Shown: in pieces, positions 7,498 through 14,557 of the stretch
Position numbering within the stretch: position 1 is the stretch's first letter
How the letters are laid out: each line of letters opens with the position of its first letter
DNA from: an uncultured Prevotella sp.
Lineage (GTDB): Bacteria; Bacteroidota; Bacteroidia; Bacteroidales; Bacteroidaceae
Length of the DNA: 15,803 nucleotides
Direction: 5' to 3'
Assembly (NCBI GenBank): GCA_946625715.1
Contig: CAMOTK010000022.1
Span: 1-15,803 of the forward strand
Notes under the pieces: model-generated
What the model saw: only the letters and a program-made list of their open reading frames with translations
The model's database searches: none
Told to the model about the DNA's origin: nothing
Program-made: the position numbers and the translations under genes

Positions 7498-7541
7498 CAA
7501 CGGACCTGTCGACCATCGGCCGACGGGTCCGTTGTCTTTTT
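7498..7541 (+). terminator. intrinsic terminator or attenuator inside the operon
   Basis: A GC-rich 14-pair stem (7498-7511 with 7521-7534, one G-T pair), a nine-base loop and then TCTTTTT make a textbook intrinsic terminator. It lies between the aldolase and the symporter. The T-tract ends only 16 bases before the symporter ATG, leaving no room for a new promoter, so downstream genes must rely on read-through. Confidence 0.85.
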
Positions 7542-7557
7542 CTAAGCACCAATAACT

Positions 7558-9126
7558 ATGAACGAGATTCACTGGATAGACTACGCCATCGTCTTCATTT
7601 CCATTGCCGTAGCCATTGGCATGGGCGCCTATTTTGCCCACCGACAGAAAGACACCAACACCTACTTTGCCGGCGGCGGCAAGATACCCGCCTGGGCCGT
7701 AGGCATCTCCATCTTCGCAACCCTCATTTCGAGCGTCACGTTCCTGGCCTATCCCGGTGCAGCATACGCCGGCAACTGGATTCTGCTGGTACAGGGCCTC
7801 ATGGTGCCCATCGTGCTGGTAGCCCTTATCGGCATCATTGTACCGCTGTTTCGCAAGGTCATCCGCCTGAGCACCTACGAGTATTTCGAGCGCCGCTTCG
7901 GCCTTTTCGCCCGTCTCTACTCGTCGTTTGCCTTCACGCTGGGCCACTTCTCGAAGGCCGGCACCGTGTTCTTCCTCGTGTCGATGGCGTTGGCCACGTT
8001 CCTCGACATCAACATCTACACCATTGTGCTCGTGCTGGGCATCACCATCATCCTGCTGACCCTGCTTGGCGGCATCGAAGCCATTGTCTGGATGGACGTG
8101 GTGCAGGGCGGACTGCTCATTGGCGGCGGCATCATCTGCGTTTGCCTGCTGCTGTTCCTGCCCGAAGGCGGACCGTCGGAAGTGTTCCGCATTGCAAGCG
8201 AGAACAACAAGATAGACTTCGGGCCCTACGACTGGGACCTCACCCAACTGACCTTCCTCGTGATGGTGCTCAACGGCATCTTCTATGCCCTGCAGAAGTA
8301 TGGCACCGACCAGACCATCGTGCAGCGCTATCTCACGGCCAAGAACGACCACGAAGCCAAGAAGGCCGCCTACATCGGCGTGCTGATGTCGGTGCCTATC
8401 TGGGCGCTGTTCATGTTCATCGGCACCGCCCTCTTCGCCTTCTACCATGCACAAGGTGCGCCGGCACTGCCTGCCGACATCAAGGCCGACGAGGTGTTCC
8501 CCTACTTCATTGCCCACGAACTGCCCGTAGGCATCCGCGGACTGATTATTGCCGCACTGGCAGCAGCCGCCATCTCGTCGCTCGACTCCGACCTGAACTG
8601 CCTTTCGGCCATTGCCGTAGAAGACTACTATAAGCGTTTCCGCAAGAACGTCACCGACCGTCAGCAGCTGCGCTTCGGCCGTTGGATGGTGGTGCTGGCC
8701 GGCATCGGCGCCCTCGGCGTGGCCATCCTCTACATCTCGTGGGGCGGCGAAGGCGTGCTCGGCGCGCTGTTCTCGCTCTACGCCATCTTCTCCGCCGGCA
8801 TCGTGGGCATCTTCATGCTCGGTCTGTTCAGTCGCCGTGCCAACAAGCAGGGCCTCTACATCGGCATTGCTGCCGCCGTGCTGTTCACGGCCTATGCCGT
8901 GCTCACCTCTACGAAGGTCGACATCCACGGCACAGGCGTGAAAGAGACGCTGCTCGACCTGGGCGACTGGAACTTCACCCACCACAAATACATGCTCGGC
9001 GTCTACAGCCACCTCATCGTACTCATAGTCGGCTATGTGGCCAGTCTGTTCTTCAAGACCCCGTTGGCCGACAAGGAACTGACCATCTACGGCTATTTAG
9101 AAGAGAAAAAGAAGCAACAACAATAA
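7558..9126 (+). CDS. sodium:solute symporter (SSS family) for a sugar or sugar acid
   Basis: A 522-residue inner-membrane transporter with about 13 hydrophobic helices, the size of SSS/SLC5 proteins. The first helix (IDYAIVFISIAVAIGMGAYF) and the following GGGKIPAWAVGISIFATLIS segment are family-typical. AAAAISSLDSDLNCLS matches the helix that supplies the second sodium site; S340 and S341 align with the sodium-binding serine pair of vSGLT. An interhelical NDHEAKKAAYIG loop and a lysine-rich cytosolic end (KKKQQQ) are also present. Most likely it brings in the substrate for the surrounding enzymes; members of this family transport sugars, sialic acid, sugar acids and other solutes. The alcohol dehydrogenase gene begins seven bases after its stop. 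Confidence 0.9.
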   Translation: MNEIHWIDYAIVFISIAVAIGMGAYFAHRQKDTNTYFAGGGKIPAWAVGISIFATLISSVTFLAYPGAAYAGNWILLVQGLMVPIVLVALIGIIVPLFRKVIRLSTYEYFERRFGLFARLYSSFAFTLGHFSKAGTVFFLVSMALATFLDINIYTIVLVLGITIILLTLLGGIEAIVWMDVVQGGLLIGGGIICVCLLLFLPEGGPSEVFRIASENNKIDFGPYDWDLTQLTFLVMVLNGIFYALQKYGTDQTIVQRYLTAKNDHEAKKAAYIGVLMSVPIWALFMFIGTALFAFYHAQGAPALPADIKADEVFPYFIAHELPVGIRGLIIAALAAAAISSLDSDLNCLSAIAVEDYYKRFRKNVTDRQQLRFGRWMVVLAGIGALGVAILYISWGGEGVLGALFSLYAIFSAGIVGIFMLGLFSRRANKQGLYIGIAAAVLFTAYAVLTSTKVDIHGTGVKETLLDLGDWNFTHHKYMLGVYSHLIVLIVGYVASLFFKTPLADKELTIYGYLEEKKKQQQ

Positions 9127-9133
9127 AAAAGCT

Positions 9134-10279
9134 ATGAAACCCATCACACTGTTACAACCACAGAAAATCGTGTTCGGAACGGGTTGTCTGCAGACCTTCT
9201 GCGACGACTACCAGAAACTGGGCTGCAAGAAGCTCTTTGTGCTCACTGCGCCCCCCATCCTACCCCTCATCACCCCAGCACTCGACAGTCTGAAGACAGC
9301 CGGCATCAGCATCCAGGTGTTCGACCAGATTATGGCCGAGCCCACGCTGAACGACTTCAACCATATCCTCGACGTAGCCCGCACGTTCGGTGCCGACAGC
9401 ATTGTAGGCATCGGTGGCGGCTCGGTGCTCGACGTGGCCAAGCTTGTGGCCGCCTTTGCCAACTCAGAACAGCAGGCAGCCGACTGCTTCGGCACGGGCT
9501 TCATCAAGCAGAAAGGCCTTTGGCTGGCCTGTCTGCCCACCACGGCCGGCACCGGTTCGGAAGTGAGCCCCAACGCCATACTGCTCGACGAGCGCGACCA
9601 TCTGAAGAAAGGCATCGTGTCGCCCTTCCTCGTGGCCGACGCCGCCTATGTCGACCCGAAGCTGACGTGGACCGTACCCGCCAAGGTGACGGCCGACACG
9701 GGCATGGACGCCCTGACCCACTGCATCGAGGCCTACACCAACAAGTTTGCCCACCCCGCCGTAGACATCTACGCCCTGCAGGGCATTCGCCTCATTGCGG
9801 CCAACCTGGAGCGTGCCGTCAAGAACGGCCAGGACCAGGAAGCCCGCGAGGCTCTGGCCTTAGGCTCGCTCTATGGCGGCCTGTGCCTCGGTCCGGTGAA
9901 CACCGCCGCCGTACATGCCCTGAGCTATCCGCTCGGCGGCGAGTTCCACATTCCCCACGGACTGTCGAACGCCATCCTGCTGCCCTCGGTCATGAAGTTC
10001 AACCGCCCCGCAGCGCTCCGCCGCTATGCCGAAGTGGCCGTGGCCATGGGCTGCCAGCCCGGCAAGGACGATAACGAGACGGCCCAGCGCGGCGTCGAGT
10101 TCATCTACGACCTGTCGAAGAAGGTAGGCATACCGCAGAAGCTCACCGACCTGAACATACCGCAGACAGCCGTCGACGGCATGGCCAAGGCCGCCATGGA
10201 GGTGCAGCGCCTGCTGAAGAACAACCCGAGAGAAGTGACCGAGCAGGACGCCCGCGACATCTACAACTCGCTGTATTAA
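9134..10279 (+). CDS. iron-containing (group III) alcohol dehydrogenase
   Basis: A cytoplasmic NAD(P)-dependent enzyme of 381 residues, the usual length. GIGGGSVLDVAK (92-103) is the nucleotide-binding motif, TTAGTGSE (136-143) is the conserved phosphate/nicotinamide-contact turn, and the four metal ligands seen in FucO-type enzymes are present as D192, H196, H261 and H275. It should interconvert a short hydroxy-aldehyde and an alcohol, or oxidise a hydroxy acid. In this operon a reasonable role is handling the aldehyde released by the aldolase, or oxidation of an incoming alcohol. Its specificity is not readable from sequence. The gene is packed between the symporter (7-base gap) and the PdxA-family gene (24-base gap). 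Confidence 0.9.
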   Translation: MKPITLLQPQKIVFGTGCLQTFCDDYQKLGCKKLFVLTAPPILPLITPALDSLKTAGISIQVFDQIMAEPTLNDFNHILDVARTFGADSIVGIGGGSVLDVAKLVAAFANSEQQAADCFGTGFIKQKGLWLACLPTTAGTGSEVSPNAILLDERDHLKKGIVSPFLVADAAYVDPKLTWTVPAKVTADTGMDALTHCIEAYTNKFAHPAVDIYALQGIRLIAANLERAVKNGQDQEAREALALGSLYGGLCLGPVNTAAVHALSYPLGGEFHIPHGLSNAILLPSVMKFNRPAALRRYAEVAVAMGCQPGKDDNETAQRGVEFIYDLSKKVGIPQKLTDLNIPQTAVDGMAKAAMEVQRLLKNNPREVTEQDARDIYNSLY

Positions 10280-10303
10280 AACTATCCCGCAAATTCCAAC
10301 CAG

Positions 10304-11350
10304 ATGAAACCCATATTAGCCATCACCATGGGCGACCCCGCAGGCATTGGTCCTGAGATTATCGTGCGCGCCCTGAATAGAGAAGAAACCTACGCCAAGT
10401 GCCGCCCCATCGTCACGGGCGACGCCGCCGTCATGCAGAAAGCCGTTCAGTTGTTGGGCTTCAACCTGAAGGTCAACGCCGTGGAGCAAGTGAAAGACGC
10501 CCGCTTTGAACTGGGCACCATCGACGTGCTCGACCTGCACTGCGTCGACCTGTCGACCTTCCAGTTCGGACAGGTTCAGGAGCAGTGCGGCAACGCCGCC
10601 TTCGTCAGCATCAAGAAAGCCATCGAACTGGCCATGGCCGGCGAGGTAGACGGCACCGTCACGGCACCGCTCAACAAGGAAGCCCTCAACAAGGCCGGCC
10701 ACCACTACGACGGCCACACCGAAATCTACGCCACGTTTACCGGCACGAAGAAATATGCCATGATGCTGGCCGACGAGAACATCCGCGTCATCCACGTGTC
10801 GACCCACGTGCCACTGCGCAAGGCCTGCGACCTGGTGAAGAAGCAGCGCGTCATCGAGTGCGTGGAGCTCATCGACGATGCCTGCCGACAGTTTGGCATC
10901 GAGAAGCCCCACATCGGCGTGGCCGGCCTCAATCCGCATGCCAGCGAGAACGGCATGTTCGGCTACGAAGAGGCCCAGGAGATTATTCCCGCCATCGACG
11001 AACTGCGCCAGCGCGGCTTCGACGTCGACGGCCCCGTGCCGCCCGACTCCATCTTTGCCAAGGCCAAGTGCGGCCAGTTCGACGGTTGCGTGGCCATGTA
11101 CCACGACCAGGGCCACATACCCTTGAAGGTGTGCGCCTTCAACTGGAACAAGGAGACGGGCAAGATGGAGAGCGCCTCGGGCGTGAACATCACGCTGGGC
11201 CTGCCCATCATCCGCGTGTCGGTGGACCACGGCACCGCCTTCGACGTGGCCGGCAAGGGCATTGCCAGCGACTCGGCCATGACGCTCTCCATCGACTATG
11301 CCACACGCATGGCGATTTATCGGATTTCTCAAATGAAAAATGAGAAATGA
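10304..11350 (+). CDS. pdxA2: PdxA-family dehydrogenase, probably the PdxA2 type (4-phospho-tetronate to DHAP)
   Basis: A 348-residue cytoplasmic NAD-dependent oxidative decarboxylase. The N-terminal ITMGDPAGIGPE motif, TAPLNKEAL substrate loop, GHTE turn and the three metal-binding histidines (H168 in STHVP, H212 in NPHASE, H267 in YHDQGHIPLK) are intact. Classical PdxA makes pyridoxal precursors. The PdxA2 branch oxidises 4-phospho-threonate or 4-phospho-erythronate, which then loses CO2 to give dihydroxyacetone phosphate. The acid-sugar kinase directly downstream is the established partner of PdxA2, so the second role is favoured, though sequence motifs alone do not separate the branches. 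The last five codons (MKNEK) run into an ATG-rich repeat tract. The symbol follows the catabolic interpretation. Confidence 0.85.
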   Translation: MKPILAITMGDPAGIGPEIIVRALNREETYAKCRPIVTGDAAVMQKAVQLLGFNLKVNAVEQVKDARFELGTIDVLDLHCVDLSTFQFGQVQEQCGNAAFVSIKKAIELAMAGEVDGTVTAPLNKEALNKAGHHYDGHTEIYATFTGTKKYAMMLADENIRVIHVSTHVPLRKACDLVKKQRVIECVELIDDACRQFGIEKPHIGVAGLNPHASENGMFGYEEAQEIIPAIDELRQRGFDVDGPVPPDSIFAKAKCGQFDGCVAMYHDQGHIPLKVCAFNWNKETGKMESASGVNITLGLPIIRVSVDHGTAFDVAGKGIASDSAMTLSIDYATRMAIYRISQMKNEK

Positions 11351-11392
11351 AAGGAATGAAAAATGGGAATGAAGGAATGAAGAAATGAAAAA
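11331..11392 (+). repeat. ATGAAA-type near-heptameric repeat tract at a gene junction
   Basis: Eight ATG triplets occur at 11333, 11340, 11347, 11356, 11363, 11369, 11377 and 11385, at intervals of 6-9 bases, in a purine-only context apart from the T of each ATG. The tract encodes the end of the PdxA-type protein and the start of the kinase. Only the last ATG opens the kinase frame; the one in-frame alternative (11340) meets a stop. Confidence 0.75.
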
Positions 11393-12509
11393 AAAGGCGA
11401 CGCGCGTTTTGGTCATTGCCGACGACATTACGGGGGCAGCGGAGATGGCGGGCATTGCTTTTGCCCACGGACTACGCACACAACTGATGGTGGCAGCAGA
11501 CGGGAAGGATGCTGCACATGAGGAGCCCGACACGGCCGACGTACTGGTCGTGGCCACCGACACCCGTTCGATGACCGAGGCGGAAGCCGTAGCTGAAACT
11601 CATCGCATCCTGACAGTGCTTGCTAAAAGCAACTGTCGGGATGCCATTGTTTTCAAGAAGACCGACTCGGCCCTGCGCGGCCACGTCGTTGCCGAGCTGC
11701 GCCCCCTGCTCCAGTCCACCGGCTGCCGCCAGGCGCTCTACATGCCCGCCAACCCGTCGAAGGGCCGCACCATCAGCGGCGGCGTCTACTACATCGGCGG
11801 ACGGCCCATTGCCGAGACCGACTTCTCCTTCGACCCCGAATTTCCAGCCAAGACCTCGCGTCTGAGCGAGCGCTTCCCCGATGCCAAGGGTATCCTGATG
11901 CCCGATGCCGAAAGCCTGACAGACATCGACCGACTGGTGGCCGAAGCTCCGGACGGCACCCTCTTTGCCGGTGCAGCCGACCTCTTCACGGCCGTGCTCC
12001 GCAAGCAGTTTGCCACCCAGCCAACGACCGAAGCCAACAGCGGCGTAGACACCAGCCAGCCGACCCTCATCGTCTGCGGCAGCACGCAGAGCAAACCGCT
12101 CGACCTCGGCATTGCCGAAGCCCCCATGCCCCTCGCCATCTACGACGGCAGCACCGACATCAGCCTCTGGCCCTCGGCCCGCTATGCCGACACCCACAGC
12201 GCCATTCTCACCATTCCCCACCGCCACCGCACGGGCAAGCAGGCGGCCGAACACCTGCGCCACGCAACGGCCCTGATGGTCTGTCGCCTGGTCAGCATCC
12301 ACCGCCCGCAGGAGCTCATCATCGAGGGCGGTGCCACCGCCTTCGCCATCCTGCAGCAGTTGGGCTGGCAGCAGTTCCGCATTGTGCAGCAGCTGGCCCC
12401 CGGCGTGGTGCGCATGCAGGCCCCGAGTGGCACCTTCGTCACCATGAAGCCCGGCAGCTATCCGTGGGCTTCAGCCCTGCCCACGCGAGAAGACGGGGAT
12501 GACTGTTAA
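11385..12509 (+). CDS. four-carbon acid-sugar kinase (DUF1537 family, DtnK/OtnK-like)
   Basis: A cytoplasmic ATP-dependent kinase expected to phosphorylate the 4-hydroxyl of threonate, erythronate or a similar acid. VIADDITGAAEMAGIAF (10-26) is the family's opening acidic motif. KKTDSALRGH (91-100) is the conserved substrate-domain motif, followed by MPANPSKGRTISGG and the FSFDPEFP segment. The C-terminal nucleotide-binding half has IIEGGATAFAIL (312-323), LAPGVVRM and the closing FVTMKPGSYPW. At 374 residues it is somewhat shorter than the roughly 400-430 typical of the family, mainly between the two halves. It lies 34 bases after the PdxA-type gene, its pathway partner, and appears to be the last gene of the operon. 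No clear terminator follows. Family assignment is strong; the particular tetronate is unknown. Confidence 0.87.
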   Translation: MKKKATRVLVIADDITGAAEMAGIAFAHGLRTQLMVAADGKDAAHEEPDTADVLVVATDTRSMTEAEAVAETHRILTVLAKSNCRDAIVFKKTDSALRGHVVAELRPLLQSTGCRQALYMPANPSKGRTISGGVYYIGGRPIAETDFSFDPEFPAKTSRLSERFPDAKGILMPDAESLTDIDRLVAEAPDGTLFAGAADLFTAVLRKQFATQPTTEANSGVDTSQPTLIVCGSTQSKPLDLGIAEAPMPLAIYDGSTDISLWPSARYADTHSAILTIPHRHRTGKQAAEHLRHATALMVCRLVSIHRPQELIIEGGATAFAILQQLGWQQFRIVQQLAPGVVRMQAPSGTFVTMKPGSYPWASALPTREDGDDC

Positions 12510-12569
12510 AAAAAGCTAACTCTAGAGTCATAAACCGTTGAGAATGTTCCGATTTTCTTAATTTATTTA

Positions 12570-12577
12570 TAATTTTG
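12570..12577 (+). promoter_or_regulatory. putative -7 box for the LruC lipoprotein gene
   Basis: TAATTTTG matches TAnnTTTG and sits 36 bases before the start codon in a very AT-rich 103-base gap. No good TTTG box is found 19-20 bases upstream, so strength is uncertain. The change in gene function at this point supports a new transcription unit. Confidence 0.5.
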
Positions 12578-12612
12578 CGCCTAAAATCAAAGATTGTATA
12601 AATATTTTAGAG

Positions 12613-14496
12613 ATGAAAAAAGTTGTTATTCTATCGTTTGCAGCCCTTGCAATTGTAGGTTGTAAGCATGATTTAGACGACGTTCTCGTCAGCGACAAAG
12701 ATTTGGGAGTAGAGAATGCCAAAGCCGTACTGGGCGAGAATCTTGATTTCACTTCTGATTGGGGCATGCTCAAGTCGAGCAGCGTTACCATTACAGCCGA
12801 TGCAGAAGGCATTGACATTGCAAAGGTACAGATTCTGACAGCCAACCCCTTTACCACCGAGAAAGCTTTCGTGCTCAACGAAGTGGCCGCCAAGAAAGGC
12901 GAGAAAGTCACCCTGAACTACGATGCTCCCAACTTCCTGGACTCCGTCTACGCAGCTTGCTTAGACGCTCAGGGCCACTACCGCGTAAAAGATTTCAAGA
13001 TAGGACAGGAGACTGTTTCCTTTAACAACCAAGCCGTGGCCCAGACGGCTCGTCGTGCAGCCGTTGCCACACCTACCGTGCTGACAGGCAAGGACTCGTG
13101 GAACGCCACCCGCCTGGCCGCCTACAAGGCCGACAACAAGGTGTCGACACAGTGGAAGGACAGTAAGTGGAACGATAAGCTCTACGACATCTCGGCCACC
13201 ATCGAAGACGTAGCCGACTTCACCGCAGTAGAGCGTAAGGACTTCACCGGCTACATGGAAGCCAGCGTGCCCGAAAAGAGCGACAACCGCAAGCGCATCA
13301 TGCTGAGCGACATCTACGTCAACTCGGCCAACTACATGAGTGCCACCGGCACACAGCAGTCCATCACCGTAACCCCGCTGTCGGTAGGCGGCAACTACTG
13401 GCCCGACTACAAGCTCTACTATTACTACTTCGACCCGGCACAGACCGCTGGCATGTCGAAGGAAGAGCGCATCGAGTTCCTCGAGAGCCTGCCCAAGTAC
13501 AAGCTGATGGACCAGCGCGACGCCAATGCCAAGGCGTTCACAGGATGGCCACAGATGAAGCGCTGCAAGACCTTCACACTTGCCTACTTTGGCGAAGGCG
13601 AACCCACCGAGGGCATGCAAGGCACCTACGAGTTCCCCAAAGGCACCTACATCGGCTTCATGCTGCAGCATCTGGAGAACCAAAACTATGGCACCCACAT
13701 CTACAATGGTGAGTTCTACGGCGACAGCCTGCTGAACAACGAGGTCAACAAGTTTGGCGATGCTGCCAAAGCCAAGATGGGCACCGACGCCACACGCGCA
13801 GCCATCTTCGGCGCCAACGGCAGCAACTACATTGGCTTTGAAGACAAGAACGACAACGACTTCAACGACGTCATCTTCCAGGTGGCTGGCGGCGTAGAGA
13901 TTGTCGACCCACATCTGGAGCTCGACAAAAACGTCTATACCTACTCGTTCGAAGACCGTGTGCAGGGCGACTACGACCTGAATGATGTGGTGGTCAAGGC
14001 CCAGCGCGTTGACAAGACACACGTGAAGTTCAGCCTCGAGGCCTGCGGAGCCGAAGACGAGCTCTTCCTGAAAGGTGACATCTTCAAGAATGCAGAGAAG
14101 CTGTTGACCACGAAGGAGATTCATGAGATATTCGGCGGAAACGCTGGTTCTAACCAGTTCATCAACACTAAAGAGTCGTGGACCCACATAGCACCCGTAC
14201 AGGAAATCTTCGAGGTGAGCGAGAACTTCAGTTTCGGCAACCCAAACTTCGAGTTCTACATCTACAACAACACCACAAAGAGGAACGTGAAACTTGCGCG
14301 CGCAGGACAGGATCCTCACGGCATCCTCATCCCATGGGATTTCCAGTATCCTCAGGAGCAAATCGTCGTGAAGAACGCCTACAAGAAGTTCAACAACTGG
14401 GGCAGCAAGCGAGTCGACGAGACCGATTGGTACAAGTATCCTGAAGCAGGAAAAATCTACACCAAGTCTGTGTTTGAACGTGTAGACGAAAAATAA
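12613..14496 (+). CDS. LruC-domain surface lipoprotein
   Basis: A 627-residue protein with a lipoprotein signal: MKKVVILSFAALAIVGC has a lipobox ending at C17, followed by KHDLDD, an acidic stretch compatible with outer-membrane or surface export in Bacteroidetes. The N-terminal 250 residues are not recognised. Residues 330-425 include the DUF4114-like segment YIGFEDKNDNDFNDVIFQV (406-424), and residues 442-615 the DUF4842/LruC segment YTYSFEDRVQGDYDLNDVVV. Both contain the F/ED..xxDxDxNDV pattern thought to bind calcium. Proteins of this type occur in large numbers in Bacteroidetes and their function is unknown; adhesion or matrix roles are possible. It uses more AT-rich codons near its start. 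A terminator hairpin follows, then the GLUG-repeat gene. Confidence 0.85.
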   Translation: MKKVVILSFAALAIVGCKHDLDDVLVSDKDLGVENAKAVLGENLDFTSDWGMLKSSSVTITADAEGIDIAKVQILTANPFTTEKAFVLNEVAAKKGEKVTLNYDAPNFLDSVYAACLDAQGHYRVKDFKIGQETVSFNNQAVAQTARRAAVATPTVLTGKDSWNATRLAAYKADNKVSTQWKDSKWNDKLYDISATIEDVADFTAVERKDFTGYMEASVPEKSDNRKRIMLSDIYVNSANYMSATGTQQSITVTPLSVGGNYWPDYKLYYYYFDPAQTAGMSKEERIEFLESLPKYKLMDQRDANAKAFTGWPQMKRCKTFTLAYFGEGEPTEGMQGTYEFPKGTYIGFMLQHLENQNYGTHIYNGEFYGDSLLNNEVNKFGDAAKAKMGTDATRAAIFGANGSNYIGFEDKNDNDFNDVIFQVAGGVEIVDPHLELDKNVYTYSFEDRVQGDYDLNDVVVKAQRVDKTHVKFSLEACGAEDELFLKGDIFKNAEKLLTTKEIHEIFGGNAGSNQFINTKESWTHIAPVQEIFEVSENFSFGNPNFEFYIYNNTTKRNVKLARAGQDPHGILIPWDFQYPQEQIVVKNAYKKFNNWGSKRVDETDWYKYPEAGKIYTKSVFERVDEK

Positions 14497-14515
14497 CATC
14501 CAAACCACACTTTAC

Positions 14516-14553
14516 AGCGGCAGAATGCTCAAAGCAGACTGTCGCTTTTCTTT
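14516..14553 (+). terminator. intrinsic terminator between the lipoprotein and GLUG genes
   Basis: AGCGGCAG (14516-14523) pairs with CTGTCGCT (14539-14546), with one G-T pair. An inner TGCT/AGCA stem closes a CAA loop, and the tract TTTCTTT follows. The hairpin ends five bases before the next start codon, so it can act as a terminator for the lipoprotein gene or as a leader structure of the next gene. Confidence 0.75.
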
Positions 14554-14557
14554 AACT

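Noticed and set aside
7348..9012. 554-residue open frame on the minus strand opposite the symporter
   Set aside because: Its composition (long runs of His, Val, Gly, Glu and Gln) is that of a mirror frame of GC3-rich genes, it has no recognisable motif, and the + strand carries a clear transporter.
10304..11350. assignment of the PdxA-family gene to vitamin B6 synthesis
   Set aside because: Not excluded by motifs, but the adjacent acid-sugar kinase, transporter and absence of other pyridoxal genes make the catabolic PdxA2 role more likely.
12519..12528. ten-base palindrome ACTCTAGAGT after the kinase gene, considered as terminator or operator
   Set aside because: It has no loop and no T-tract, and a single ten-base palindrome in an AT-rich gap is weak evidence of a binding site.
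12961..14508. 515-residue open frame on the minus strand opposite the LruC lipoprotein gene
   Set aside because: Low-complexity Val/Leu-rich translation without motifs; explained by the codon bias of the real + strand gene.
14525..14557. upstream in-frame start for the GLUG-repeat protein
   Set aside because: The ATG lies inside a terminator hairpin and the added 11 residues (MLKADCRFSLT) would precede an otherwise complete signal peptide.
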